Origin: an uncultured Flavobacteriales bacterium
GTDB taxonomy: Bacteria; Bacteroidota; Bacteroidia; Flavobacteriales; Crocinitomicaceae
Length of the DNA stretch: 64,000 nucleotides
Direction of reading: 5' to 3'
NCBI GenBank assembly: GCA_946480815.1
Contig: CAMLLB010000004.1
Span: forward strand, 69,908 to 133,907
A program made the position numbers and the translations under genes. Below the pieces are notes generated by a model, which was given only the letters and a program-made list of their open reading frames with translations, was not told the origin of the DNA and did no database searches. Below, one piece after another: positions 42,974-51,972 of the stretch (positions within the stretch are counted from its first letter, which is position 1; the number at the start of each line of letters is the position of its first letter).

Positions 42974-43223
42974 TCTTTAGTTTAATTTAAAAGAGCGCTA
43001 AAGTTAACAACTTTTAAGAGGAATAATTGACCGTTTGTGTATTTTTTGAGTTCAAGATGATTGTTACCCAATTAAAATCCATCTCCTTTAAGCACAATTA
43101 ATCCACCTACTTTTTTCCAAAGCAAAAAGAATGAGCACTGCTCATGAAGACGAAGCATGACTTTATAAAAGTCAAATGCTGAGGTAGTAGGCAAAAATGC
43201 TTTTGTCCCCATTACGGCATTCA
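42974..43223. other. Structured non-coding stretch upstream of the inverted-repeat element
   Basis: No gene. Within it ATGAGCACTGCTCAT (43131-43145), a GCATGACTTT/AAAGTC-ATGC hairpin (43155-43179) and GGCAAAA/TTTTGTC (43190-43207) follow in series directly before the element at 43224. They may be one larger structured RNA or mobile-element remnant. Confidence 0.5.
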
Positions 43224-43352
43224 GAAAAACTACTTTTCCGGACCGCTCTGTGGAAAGGAGGGATCAGGATCCGAAATGCAATCCCACAGTGTTTAGAAAA
43301 CCACTGTGGGATTAGCACTTTCCGGAGCGGTTAGCCGGAAAGTTAGTTTTTC
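43224..43352. mobile_element. 129-bp element with 34-35-bp terminal inverted repeats (MITE-like)
   Basis: The arm starting GAAAAACTACTTTTCCGG (43224-43257) is matched in inverted form by 43318-43352, ending GTTAGTTTTTC, with few mismatches and a 2-3-base indel. Inside lie GGATCC (43267) and a perfect 12-bp stem AATCCCACAGTG/CACTGTGGGATT (43280-43291, 43302-43313). There is no coding capacity. The layout resembles a miniature inverted-repeat element or a large structured RNA. I cannot define a target duplication. Confidence 0.6.
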
Positions 43353-43515
43353 GTTTTCAACCGGGAACTATAAAGGACGGGAAATAATTTTGCTGCATAG
43401 TTGCAATTAACCTGTCGTGTAATGAGGACTTTCTCTATCACGGACATTGTTCTGCATTATTCCAACAATTCTTCGAAAAAATAAATCTATAAAGATGACA
43501 ATTGAAAAGCCTGGT
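43353..43515. other. Gene-free DNA between the element and the GH92 terminator
   Basis: Nothing recognisable; no frame of credible composition and no strong hairpin. Confidence 0.4.
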
Positions 43516-43549
43516 TAAAAAAATGGGACTTAGAATTTCTCTAAGTCCC
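43516..43549 (-). terminator. Terminator of the GH92 gene
   Basis: Minus strand: GGGACTTAGA/TCTAAGTCCC stem, 5-base loop, then ATTTTTTT; 28 bases past the stop. Confidence 0.9.
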
Positions 43550-43577
43550 CTCTTATCAATTTTTACATTGTCAATTA

Positions 43578-46550
43578 TCAATTAACAGTGATTTCATCCA
43601 GGAACAACCAGGTCGGATTTCCTTTACCCAAATGCCAATCCGGACACGGTCCGTAATTTTCAATGCTGAAGCGGATAAATTTACAGGAAGTCGGAGCAAT
43701 CTCGTAATCCACCTCTCCTACTTTCATTTTTTCGCCTTCTTTTACCGAGCCTCCCGGAACTTTGCCCAATTTGCGGTAATTCACTCCGTCTGATGAAACC
43801 TCAATGCTTACACTTTTCGGAGGGAAGATCCACGATTTTTGATCCTGCAAATAGGAGAAACGGATCGATGAAATTTCTCTCAATTCATTCAACTCAATAA
43901 CTCCCTGAACATTCTTCCCGAATGAACCCTGCCATTCCGTTCCGCGGTATTCTTCCGTACCTTTTTGTCCGTCCACCAAAGCCTGCGGGCCACCTCCCGA
44001 ATATTGATTGGCATATTCGGTTGCAAGGGTGATTTTCTTATCTCTGATGTATTTTGTAAATAACGTTTTGATCACTTTACTCTCCGAGCCATCCTCACGA
44101 ACCACTTTTGCGTATACCGTTGTTGTTTCGTTTAAACGGATATTTTTCCCTCCCTGCTTATAAAATGGCTGGTACTTCTCTCCGTCAAAACTGTAATAGA
44201 CTTTTCCTTTTTCAAAGAAAAGCACATCGATTCCCAATTCCATGGTTGTTTCAAACATCGTTTGAGAGGTAGTGAAAAACGGAACCGGAACAAATGCCGG
44301 GCTAATTTCATGTCTCAAGTCCAGTTCGTAATTGGCTACCTGTTTATTCGGTTTTGCCCCCATTGAAATTTCCAGGATTCCCCCTTCTTTGATCATTTGG
44401 TGGGTAATGAATAATTTTTGATAAGCCTTCCCGTTCCAGGAAATCGATTGCACGTATTTATTCTCCGGTGAATTATTCAGTACATTGATTTCAAAAGCGC
44501 TGTTCTCTCCCTGGATCTTCACATGGTCCATCATCGGCCGGCCGATTGTATACGTAGGACTTCCCGGGGAAACCGGGTAAAAGCCCATGGAACTTAATAC
44601 GTACCATGCCGACATCTGTCCGCAATCCTCATTTCCTGAAAGACCATCCGGTTGATTGGTATAAAACGTTTTCAGGATCGTATCGATAAAGTATTGTGTT
44701 TTTTCAGGAGCACCACAATAATTATACGTATACGCCATGTGATGCGACGGTTCATTTCCATGTGCGTATTGACCTATCAAACCGGTAATATCTGCCTGTT
44801 CACGTCCCGACATGGAAGAAGAACCCAGGAATAAGGTATCAAGGAAATTGATCATTCCGTCATTTCCGCCGTGCATGTCGATCAATGGCTGAATGTGTTG
44901 CGGAGCCGCCAGGGAATACTGCCATCCGTTTGCTTCTGTAAAGTGGTGATTCACTTCATTCGGCTTAAAGTAAGGCAAGAAAATCCCATCTTTTCTCGGT
45001 TGGAAAAAACGCGTTTCCGGATGCATTAAATTCATCCAGTTTGCAGAACGGACCTGGTATTTCTTTGCTACATCCATTCTCCCCAATTTCTCCGCAAATT
45101 TCGAAATGCACCAATCATCATAGGCATATTCCAATGTTTTGGAAACCGATTCCGCTTGAGTATTGGCAGAGATAAACCCGGTCTCCTCGTATTGCTTCTT
45201 CCCCAATTGATCTGCCATACTGGAAGCGATCATAGCTTCCAATAAGCCTTCCGGATCTTCCAATGGAATCCCTTTCAAATACGCATCGGTGATCACTGAA
45301 ACCGAATGATACCCGATCATGCAATCAGTTTCATTATTGGATAAAGTCCAAACAGGTAATAAGCCCGTGTTTTTATATTGCTGATAAAACGACGCAACAA
45401 AATCAGATACTTTCTTAGGCTGAATAATGGTATACAGCGGATTTGCACCACGATACGTATCCCATAATGAAAAAACAGAATACAATGACTTATCGGATGT
45501 CTGGATCTGATCATTGTAATCACGGTATCTTCCGTCCACATCTGTCCAAAGTGACGGATGAACAAAGGTGTGATAAAGTGCTGTGTAAAAGTTATTTAAA
45601 ACCTCTTTCCGAGACGATCTAACCTGAATTTTCCCCAATTCAAGATCCCAGGCCGCTGTTGCTTTGGAACGAACGATATCAAAATCAAAAGTTGTCAATT
45701 CTGCTTTCAGATTGGCTGTAGCTCCGGCTTCATCTGTTCCTGAAATACCAACCCGTACTGAGATTTCTTTCACTCCTTGCGGAAATTCCAATACGAATAA
45801 GTAATTTCCTTCTTCCTTGTTTTGGATCCATTTTGTTTTGGTGAACGGGATGGAAGTTTCCAGGCTAAAAGCAAGATGCTGATGTGCTGCCCAGGCTTCT
45901 GAAACACGTCTTCCCACAACCGTTGTCGAAGAAGTTTTCATTGCTTCAACTTCCAATACACGGTCCCTGTAACCTAAATCAATGATGATATATCTTTTTC
46001 CTTTAGGATTTGAAAACTGATAGCGATGCAAGGCACAACGCAAAGTAGTCGTTAAATCTGCTGTGATCCCGTTTTCCAATTCCACATGATAGTATCCCGG
46101 AAGCGCCTTCTCTTTGGAATGTTTAAACACGGAACCAAAACCACCCGCTTTTTTATAACCGGGAACGGTATTTAATTTTCCCTGTTGCGGAACCAACAAG
46201 ACATCTGCATAATCCGGAATTCCTGTTCCGCTTAAATGTGTGTGACTGAATCCGTAAATAACCGAATCAGAATAGTGGTAACCACCACAACCATCCCAGC
46301 CTTCATAACGCGTATCCGGTCCTGCCTGTACCATTCCAAATGGAAGTACCGGTCCGGGAAAAGTATGCCCGTGTCCGCCCGTTCCTACAAATGTATTGAC
46401 GTATTGAGAAGGACTGCCGATAACTCTATCGGCTTTACTGATTTGGGAAATCTTATTTCTTGCAGCATCCGAATTGGTTTTTAATTCCTGGATTTGCGAA
46501 AAACTCGTAAAAGAGCAAATCCCTAATAGCACTACAATTCCGTTTTTCAT
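43578..46550 (-). CDS. GH92-family alpha-mannosidase, exported
   Basis: Calcium-dependent exo-alpha-mannosidase of glycoside hydrolase family 92, 990 residues from the start at 46550. That start gives a signal peptide (KNGIVVLLGICSFTSFSQ); twelve extra upstream codons are unlikely. Family signatures are YVNTFVGTGGHGHTFPGP, GYHYSDSVIYGFSHTHLSGTG, the catalytic-base and calcium region GNEPSHHMAYTYNY, and GNEDCGQMSAWYVLSSMGFYP. After the catalytic domain (to about 760) come a chitobiase-C-like module (about 775-850) and a C-terminal F5/8-type carbohydrate-binding domain (about 855-990). The likely substrates are mannose-capped N-glycans or mannans. The ROK kinase gene lies directly upstream on the same strand. 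Confidence 0.95.
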   Translation of the reverse strand: MKNGIVVLLGICSFTSFSQIQELKTNSDAARNKISQISKADRVIGSPSQYVNTFVGTGGHGHTFPGPVLPFGMVQAGPDTRYEGWDGCGGYHYSDSVIYGFSHTHLSGTGIPDYADVLLVPQQGKLNTVPGYKKAGGFGSVFKHSKEKALPGYYHVELENGITADLTTTLRCALHRYQFSNPKGKRYIIIDLGYRDRVLEVEAMKTSSTTVVGRRVSEAWAAHQHLAFSLETSIPFTKTKWIQNKEEGNYLFVLEFPQGVKEISVRVGISGTDEAGATANLKAELTTFDFDIVRSKATAAWDLELGKIQVRSSRKEVLNNFYTALYHTFVHPSLWTDVDGRYRDYNDQIQTSDKSLYSVFSLWDTYRGANPLYTIIQPKKVSDFVASFYQQYKNTGLLPVWTLSNNETDCMIGYHSVSVITDAYLKGIPLEDPEGLLEAMIASSMADQLGKKQYEETGFISANTQAESVSKTLEYAYDDWCISKFAEKLGRMDVAKKYQVRSANWMNLMHPETRFFQPRKDGIFLPYFKPNEVNHHFTEANGWQYSLAAPQHIQPLIDMHGGNDGMINFLDTLFLGSSSMSGREQADITGLIGQYAHGNEPSHHMAYTYNYCGAPEKTQYFIDTILKTFYTNQPDGLSGNEDCGQMSAWYVLSSMGFYPVSPGSPTYTIGRPMMDHVKIQGENSAFEINVLNNSPENKYVQSISWNGKAYQKLFITHQMIKEGGILEISMGAKPNKQVANYELDLRHEISPAFVPVPFFTTSQTMFETTMELGIDVLFFEKGKVYYSFDGEKYQPFYKQGGKNIRLNETTTVYAKVVREDGSESKVIKTLFTKYIRDKKITLATEYANQYSGGGPQALVDGQKGTEEYRGTEWQGSFGKNVQGVIELNELREISSIRFSYLQDQKSWIFPPKSVSIEVSSDGVNYRKLGKVPGGSVKEGEKMKVGEVDYEIAPTSCKFIRFSIENYGPCPDWHLGKGNPTWLFLDEITVN

Positions 46551-46630
46551 AAGGTTCAATTTTATACCATCGGTCATTGCCGACACTTATCATCCACATG
46601 GCGGATATTTATAAAAGCGATGCTTGCTTC

Positions 46631-46653
46631 AAGATTGCGCTAACGCTTGTCTT
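46631..46653. repeat. Hairpin with GCGCTAACGC core
   Basis: AAGA...TCTT arms around GCGCTAACGCTTG; same core as 13139-13160. Lies between the ROK kinase and GH92 genes. Confidence 0.4.
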
Positions 46654-46678
46654 ATATCAAAAGCAGTGCTTTTTCTTC

Positions 46679-47626
46679 TCATTTTTTGATCGCTTTCCAG
46701 AACATGGAAGCAGCTGTACCCAATACAGCGGCATTCATATCGTGAAGAGCTGAATTTCGAATTTCGATGTGTCCCTGGTAAATTTGGAGCAGGTTTTCCT
46801 CCATGTATTTTTTTACTTTTTCAGAGAAATAAGATCCGCTTTGGGCCAATCCTCCGAACAAAATATATGCTTTCGGGTTAGAGAATGCTGCAAAATCAGC
46901 TAAAGCAATTCCCAGCATTTCCGCCGTATAATCTACAATTTCACAAGCAAATTCATCACCGGCACTCGCAGCCTGGAAAACATCCTTGGCGGTAACTTTG
47001 GAAAGCCCGTTCAACCGTGAATCAGCTTTATGGATACTGTCCAATTCTTCGACACTGCGAACAACACCTGTACTTGAAACATAGGTTTCCAGGCAACCAT
47101 TTCTTCCGCATCCGCATAAACGACCGTTATGGACCACGCGAATGTGTCCGTACTCACCGGCAAACCCTTGTGACCCGACAATCAATTCACCATTGATAAA
47201 GATTCCTGAGCCAAGTCCGGTACCCAGCGTAATCAACACAAAATCATTCAGATCTTTTGCATTTCCGAATAAATGCTCACCAATTGCTGCAGCATTTGCG
47301 TCGTTGGCCAATAAAGTAGGTCTGTGAAATTTTTGTTCGAATAATTCAGCAATCGGGATTACTCCTTTCCATTTCAGGTTCGGAGCAAATTCTATATTTC
47401 CGGTAAAAGCATTACCGTTCGGAGCACCAACACCTAAACCAAGTAAATTGTCCAAAAATCCATTCCCCTTAACATCCTGGTAAATCTTTTCGACCAGGTC
47501 TTCCGGATCAGAATAGTCAGTTGTAGTAATGGATTCCTCGAATAACACCTCTCCGTTTCGATTCACCAAACCATATGCAGTATTGGTCCCACCGATATCA
47601 ATGCCTAAAGCAACATGTTCAATCAT
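46679..47626 (-). CDS. ROK-family sugar kinase (glucokinase-like)
   Basis: 315-residue ATP-dependent sugar kinase. ATP-binding LGIDIGGTNTAYGLV at the N-terminus, substrate-binding LANDANAAAIGEHLFG with the catalytic Asp, LGTGLGSGIFINGEL, and the zinc-binding ROK motif CGCGRNGCLE with the preceding His (GHIRVVHNGRLCGCG). No helix-turn-helix precedes the kinase domain, so it is an enzyme, not a ROK repressor. Its place upstream of the GH92 mannosidase suggests joint sugar use, but mannose specificity is not shown. Confidence 0.92.
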   Translation of the reverse strand: MIEHVALGIDIGGTNTAYGLVNRNGEVLFEESITTTDYSDPEDLVEKIYQDVKGNGFLDNLLGLGVGAPNGNAFTGNIEFAPNLKWKGVIPIAELFEQKFHRPTLLANDANAAAIGEHLFGNAKDLNDFVLITLGTGLGSGIFINGELIVGSQGFAGEYGHIRVVHNGRLCGCGRNGCLETYVSSTGVVRSVEELDSIHKADSRLNGLSKVTAKDVFQAASAGDEFACEIVDYTAEMLGIALADFAAFSNPKAYILFGGLAQSGSYFSEKVKKYMEENLLQIYQGHIEIRNSALHDMNAAVLGTAASMFWKAIKK

Positions 47627-47688
47627 GCTGTAAAAATGGGATTTTTTTTCGAGAATTAACTTTTAGTAAATTGATTTAGCAACACACT

Positions 47689-48348
47689 TCACCCTAATTT
47701 AACATTCCATTCATCCAGAAAATCAGCTACAAAAGCTGCCATAATCTGATGTCTTTCCGTACCGATCTCCTGAGCAGTTTTGGTTCTAAGACGGTCTTTG
47801 ATCAATAATAATTTCTCATAAAAATGATTCAGTGTGTGTGACTTATCAGAAGAATACGCATCAAAGTCGGAATGCAGTGAAGGTCCCAGGTTCGGTTCAT
47901 AAAAAGAGCGGCCATTTTTACCCCCATAATGAAACGCACGGGCAATCCCGATCGCCCCGATTGCATCCAGTCGATCTGCATCTCTTACGATATCCAATTC
48001 AATGCTATCCACTTCATCTTCTACTCCCGCACCTTTAAAAGAAACCTTGTCTACAATCCCGCAAACCCGGTCAATCAACTGTTCCTCGGCATTTAATTTG
48101 CTCAGGATTTCCCTGGAAACCCTTCCACAATCATTTTTTATGCCTCCATTCAGTTTATGATCGGAAATATCGTGAAGCAAAGCAGCTAATTGAACCACTA
48201 ATAAATCTCCTCCTTCCTGACTCTGGATATATTCAGCAAGTTTCAGTACCCGCTCAATGTGATACCAATCGTGATCGGCGCTTTCCATTTTGAATTTTTG
48301 TTCAACGATGTATTTAACTTCTTCAAACAGATTTGTATTACTTTTCAT
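47689..48348 (-). CDS. HD-domain phosphohydrolase
   Basis: 219 residues, small HD-superfamily metal-dependent phosphohydrolase of the YedJ/YpgQ-like group. Metal ligands are seen in HDWYHIERV (residues 26-34), LLHDISDHKL and DADRLDAIGAIGIARAF. Substrate unknown; relatives act on nucleotides. It is separated from the ROK gene by 62 bases, and divergent from the outer-membrane protein gene. Confidence 0.87.
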   Translation of the reverse strand: MKSNTNLFEEVKYIVEQKFKMESADHDWYHIERVLKLAEYIQSQEGGDLLVVQLAALLHDISDHKLNGGIKNDCGRVSREILSKLNAEEQLIDRVCGIVDKVSFKGAGVEDEVDSIELDIVRDADRLDAIGAIGIARAFHYGGKNGRSFYEPNLGPSLHSDFDAYSSDKSHTLNHFYEKLLLIKDRLRTKTAQEIGTERHQIMAAFVADFLDEWNVKLG

Positions 48349-48412
48349 GATATTATGCTTGCATAAATACTTTAAACGTCTTAAATTGCAAATAAAGTTT
48401 AAAATCTCACTT

Positions 48413-49246
48413 ATGAAAAAAATAATTTTACCCGTATTGGCAGTAATGACACTTGGTACAGTATCTGCACAATTTAACCTTGGAGTTTCGGTTGGTTATG
48501 GCCTTGGATCACCGGGACATGTTTTGGGATCCGAGGATCGATATGATACAAACGGAGACCTGACTAATTCAAAAGCTATTTATGGAACTCTGGGGAATGG
48601 ACTTCAGGCAAACCTGGCACCAGGCTACATGTTTGGAGAGCATTTCGGGATTGAGTTGGGATTAAACGGTTTCTTCGGTTCTGAAACAACTATAGGGAAG
48701 ATAGAAACTCCGAGCGGTGACGAAACACATACACAGAAATCCAACCAGTTCCGTATTGTACCTGCTCTCTACATCAAATCGGGTGGAGAAAAGATTTCTG
48801 TTTATGCACGTACGGGATTAATTTTGCCATTAATGGGATCTGTTAAATCTGAAATTAACGATGCTACAACTCCCGGAATGACTACCCACGTGGAACTTAC
48901 AACTACCGGAAAAGTAGCTTTGGGATATACCGGAGCATTCGGACTAAACGTTCATTTCGGGCAGAAATTCGGGTTCTTTGCTGAAGTAGGTGCCAACAGT
49001 ATCCGTGTAAAATCAAAAACAACAACAATGGATGCATACACTGTGAACGGTGCAGACATGCTTGGAATGGTTTCTACTTATGGTAAAGAAACCAATTATG
49101 TAGACGAATTAGACGGTTCTTCCAACAATTTTTCGACAAATCCTACGGGATCCAGTTTAGATGAAGCGAAAGACGATCTTCGTCAGGTTGCAAACTTCAG
49201 CAATTTCTTCATTCAGGTTGGTGTCAAGTTAACTTTTGGAGAATAG
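48413..49246 (+). CDS. Outer-membrane beta-barrel protein
   Basis: 277 residues with signal peptide (KKIILPVLAVMTLGTVSAQ) and regular alternating amphipathic strands rich in Gly and aromatic residues (FNLGVSVGYGLGSPG; FGIELGLNGFFGS; VALGYTGAFGLNVHFGQKFGFFAEVGANSIRV). The C-terminal strand FFIQVGVKLTFGE ends the barrel. Start at 48413 is chosen because the 41 codons before it overlap the divergent HD gene and lack signal-peptide character. It looks like an OmpW/OmpA-like porin-type barrel; no exact family. Confidence 0.8.
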   Translation: MKKIILPVLAVMTLGTVSAQFNLGVSVGYGLGSPGHVLGSEDRYDTNGDLTNSKAIYGTLGNGLQANLAPGYMFGEHFGIELGLNGFFGSETTIGKIETPSGDETHTQKSNQFRIVPALYIKSGGEKISVYARTGLILPLMGSVKSEINDATTPGMTTHVELTTTGKVALGYTGAFGLNVHFGQKFGFFAEVGANSIRVKSKTTTMDAYTVNGADMLGMVSTYGKETNYVDELDGSSNNFSTNPTGSSLDEAKDDLRQVANFSNFFIQVGVKLTFGE

Positions 49247-49310
49247 TCGTTACAGATTCTTAAATAATTATTGGTTAAGGGGAATGATAGAAATATCGTT
49301 CCCTTTTTTA

Positions 49311-49341
49311 TTTGCAGATTATGAAGCTTTTACTATCTTTG
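49311..49341 (+). promoter_or_regulatory. Consensus Bacteroidota promoter of rpsP
   Basis: TTTG (49311-49314), exactly 19 bases, then TATCTTTG (49334-49341): a perfect match to TTTG-N19-TAnnTTTG. The implied 5' leader is about 65 bases. Confidence 0.8.
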
Positions 49342-49414
49342 CACCCTGTTTATTCGCTAAACAGAAGTTAATATTCATTTTAATCGAGGTTTCGTACCTC
49401 AAACAATTAACATT

Positions 49415-50011
49415 ATGGCAACACGTATTCGTTTGCAAAGACACGGTAAAAAAGGAAAAGCAATTTTCCACGTAGTAGTAGCTGATTCTCGCGCTAAGCG
49501 TGATGGTAAGTTCATCGAGAAATTGGGAGTTTACAATCCGAACACAAACCCGGCAACAATTGACATCAATTTTGAATCAACTTTGAAATGGGTTGGTACA
49601 GGAGCTGAAATGTCTGATACTGCGCGCGCAATTCTTTCTTACAAAGGAGTATTGTACAAAAATCACCTATTGAAAGGTGTAACAAAAGGAGCTTTAACTG
49701 CTGAGCAGGTAGAAACTAAGTTTGCTGCTTGGGAAGCTGAAAAAGCTGCTAAGATCCAAGGTAAAATTGAAGGTCTTGGAAAAGATGCTGTAGCTGATAA
49801 AGCTGCACGTTTGAAAGCTGAAGCTGAAGCAAATGAGGCTAAAGCAAAAGCAATTGAAGCTAAAAACACGCCTGTTGAAGAAGCTCCTGCAGTTGAATCT
49901 GCCGCGGCAGATACTGAAGAAGCAGAAGCTACTGAAGCTGCTGCTGAAGAGACAACAGAAGCTCCTGCAGAGGATGCTCCTGCTGCTGAAGAAGGAGAAG
50001 CTGAGGCTTAA
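49415..50011 (+). CDS. rpsP: 30S ribosomal protein S16 with acidic C-terminal extension
   Basis: Small-subunit assembly protein. The S16 fold is in residues 1-80 (ATRIRLQRHGKKGKAIFHVVVADSRAKRDGKFIEKLGVYNP). Another 118 residues follow, first Lys/Ala-rich helical, then a run of Ala/Glu/Thr (about 150-198). Most bacterial S16 proteins are 80-90 residues; extended forms occur in Bacteroidota. The tail is likely disordered and exposed on the ribosome. First gene of rpsP-rimM-trmN6, with a consensus promoter. Confidence 0.96.
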   Translation: MATRIRLQRHGKKGKAIFHVVVADSRAKRDGKFIEKLGVYNPNTNPATIDINFESTLKWVGTGAEMSDTARAILSYKGVLYKNHLLKGVTKGALTAEQVETKFAAWEAEKAAKIQGKIEGLGKDAVADKAARLKAEAEANEAKAKAIEAKNTPVEEAPAVESAAADTEEAEATEAAAEETTEAPAEDAPAAEEGEAEA

Positions 50012-50029
50012 TTCATTTAAAGTTGATTC

Positions 50030-50563
50030 ATGCAACATTCTGATTGCTTTCAACTTGGTTATATTGCGAAACTTCACGGATACAAAGGTGAAGTTTCGCT
50101 TTTTTTAGACGTAACCAATCCGGAAGATTACAAAACGCTGGATGCTTTTTTCATCGACATTAACGGTCAGTTAACCCCTTTCTTTGTTCAGTCATTTCAG
50201 CTGAAACACAAAGGTTTCGCTGCTGTAAAACTGGAAGGTGTCGATTCTGAAAATGATGCAAAAGTCATTCTGCGCAAAAACTGTTATCTTCCTCTATCGA
50301 TCCTCCCGGAATTAGACGACAAACATTTCTATGATCACGAGATCATTGGTTTCAAACTAATCGATACCCGTTACGGAGAAACCGGAATTATCGAACAGGT
50401 TGTCGATAATAGTGTCAATCCGTTAATTGTTGTAATGAACGGTGAAAAAGAAATTTTGATCCCATTCATTGATGGATTGGTCCAAAAAGTAGATCGAAAA
50501 TCAAAAACACTTCTCGTAACTTCCCCTGAAGGACTGATTGAAATGTACATGGGGGAACAATGA
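50030..50563 (+). CDS. rimM: 16S rRNA processing protein RimM
   Basis: 177 residues, normal length. Assists maturation of the 30S head and binds S19. N-terminal RimM domain (CFQLGYIAKLHGYKGEVSLFLDV) and C-terminal PRC barrel (YDHEIIGFKLIDTRYGETGIIEQVVDNSVNPLIVV ... LIPFIDGLVQKVD). It starts 18 bases after rpsP, the usual genomic neighbour, and overlaps the methyltransferase gene by 4 bases. Confidence 0.95.
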   Translation: MQHSDCFQLGYIAKLHGYKGEVSLFLDVTNPEDYKTLDAFFIDINGQLTPFFVQSFQLKHKGFAAVKLEGVDSENDAKVILRKNCYLPLSILPELDDKHFYDHEIIGFKLIDTRYGETGIIEQVVDNSVNPLIVVMNGEKEILIPFIDGLVQKVDRKSKTLLVTSPEGLIEMYMGEQ

Positions 50564-51261
50564 GCATTTTCAGGTTCAAACATTTCCAGGTTCATCAAGA
50601 TCATGCAGCATTAAAGGTAGGTACCGATTCGATGGTACTTGGCTCTCTTTGTTATTGGGACAATCCCAAACGTTTATTGGATATTGGCACCGGAACAGGT
50701 GTTTTGGCCCTGATGTGTGCTCAACGCTTCGATCTTAAAGAAATCATCGGATTGGAAATTTCAGAGCAGGCATTGATTGACGCTGAGATCAACGCAAAAG
50801 CGAACCCGTTTTCTGCTGAAATGACGATTGTAAATCAGGCCGTTCAGAAATATCATCCTGTAGAAAAGTTCGACGCCATTATCAGCAATCCGCCTTTTTT
50901 CGAAAACAGTCAGAAAAACCCGAACGAGCATAAATCGCTTGCAAGGCACACAGAAAATCTTTCCTTTTCAGAACTTATTCAATCCATTGCCCGCTTGTTA
51001 AGTCCGGAAGGAAAAGCCTGGCTTATTATTCCTTTTGAAAGCAAGGAAAGCATCATTCAATTGGCAAATGGTACTGATTTATTCCCTAATGATCTGATCA
51101 CTGTTTTCGGTAAGCCCAATAAGCCTACACGGATCATTCTTTCGCTCAGCAAACAAAACAGCGAAGTACGGTATTCTTCTATCTGCATTCGAACAGAAAA
51201 CGGAAATTATACAGACGAATACAAAGTATTAACGAAGGAGTTTCACGATCGTACTTTATAA
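50560..51261 (+). CDS. trmN6: tRNA1(Val) (adenine-N6)-methyltransferase, YfiC type
   Basis: 233-residue SAM-dependent methyltransferase. The SAM motif is LDIGTGTGVLALM (about 40-52) and the catalytic N6-adenine motif is NPPF (110-113, IISNPPFFENS). Order and length fit the YfiC/TrmN6 family that modifies A37 of tRNA1(Val). The ATGA overlap with rimM means the three genes form one operon for ribosome and tRNA maturation. Its 3' end overlaps the convergent thioredoxin-like gene by 6 bases. Confidence 0.87.
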   Translation: MSIFRFKHFQVHQDHAALKVGTDSMVLGSLCYWDNPKRLLDIGTGTGVLALMCAQRFDLKEIIGLEISEQALIDAEINAKANPFSAEMTIVNQAVQKYHPVEKFDAIISNPPFFENSQKNPNEHKSLARHTENLSFSELIQSIARLLSPEGKAWLIIPFESKESIIQLANGTDLFPNDLITVFGKPNKPTRIILSLSKQNSEVRYSSICIRTENGNYTDEYKVLTKEFHDRTL

Positions 51262-51804
51262 TAAAGCCGCTATTTCTTCCTGAATTTCCACTCCCTGGTG
51301 CTCGTTATACCAATTCTGTAATCGAATCTTTACTTCTTCAAACGGCGCCTTGCTCTCGTGCATTTCTTTGTAAAACGCCTGACATTCAGCAGGTCTTGGT
51401 CCCCAGGTTGCCAAATCTGCTCCTTGGGTATTTTTGATGATCAGTTTTGGAATGGCTTTACCACCATTGGTCAAATAATCGTTGATTCTGAAAGGTTCAG
51501 AATCGCGCAATTCATAATCCACATGAATCAAAGGATTCAATTCGGCCATCCTATGAATAAACGGAACAATATGCGATGCATCACCACACCAAGGCTCAGT
51601 AATAACGATCCATTCCTGTGCTTCTTTAATCGATCGGATTTTTTCTTTCACCTGTGGCAAGATCTCTCCTTTTTTCAGCCAGCGGTTCATCCGTGACCAA
51701 TTGAGCTTTGTGTAATTGAAGTAATCTTCGTTATCATAAGGTGTTTGTCGATTAGATGCATTTAAGATTTGTTCGAATTGTTCTAAGTAAGTTTGAAAAG
51801 TCAT
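51256..51804 (-). CDS. Thioredoxin-fold protein, single active-site cysteine
   Basis: 182 residues, cytosolic. The thioredoxin-like core is WIVITEPWCGDASHIVPFIHRMAEL...IHVDYELRD, with a cis-Pro region at KAIPKLIIK. The active site is WCGDAS, so the second cysteine of CxxC is missing. That pattern occurs in the thioredoxin-family group of Bacteroidota and Firmicutes proteins of uncertain role, possibly monothiol redox. Convergent with trmN6. Confidence 0.82.
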   Translation of the reverse strand: MTFQTYLEQFEQILNASNRQTPYDNEDYFNYTKLNWSRMNRWLKKGEILPQVKEKIRSIKEAQEWIVITEPWCGDASHIVPFIHRMAELNPLIHVDYELRDSEPFRINDYLTNGGKAIPKLIIKNTQGADLATWGPRPAECQAFYKEMHESKAPFEEVKIRLQNWYNEHQGVEIQEEIAALL

Positions 51805-51904
51805 GTCTGTAAATTTGATGTTTCAAAGTTACTTGCAATTCGTGGGATTGGGTTGATAAAAAACGATAAATAAATTTAACGTTTAACAAATAGGATTTCA
51901 AGAA

Positions 51905-51932
51905 TAAAAAAAAGCCTTCGTTATATAACGAA
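51905..51932 (-). terminator. Probable terminator of the M16-pdxH cluster
   Basis: Minus strand: TTCGTTATATAACGAA (short perfect palindrome) followed by GGCTTTTTTTT, about 40 bases past the peptidase stop. Confidence 0.6.
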
Positions 51933-51972
51933 ATCATTAAAACATGTTATCATGCTATCATGTTTTCAAAAA

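Noticed and set aside
49900..50011. Ala/Glu-rich tail of S16 as a possible frameshift artefact
   Set aside because: Extended acidic S16 tails are known in Bacteroidota, and the frame runs cleanly to a stop just before rimM.
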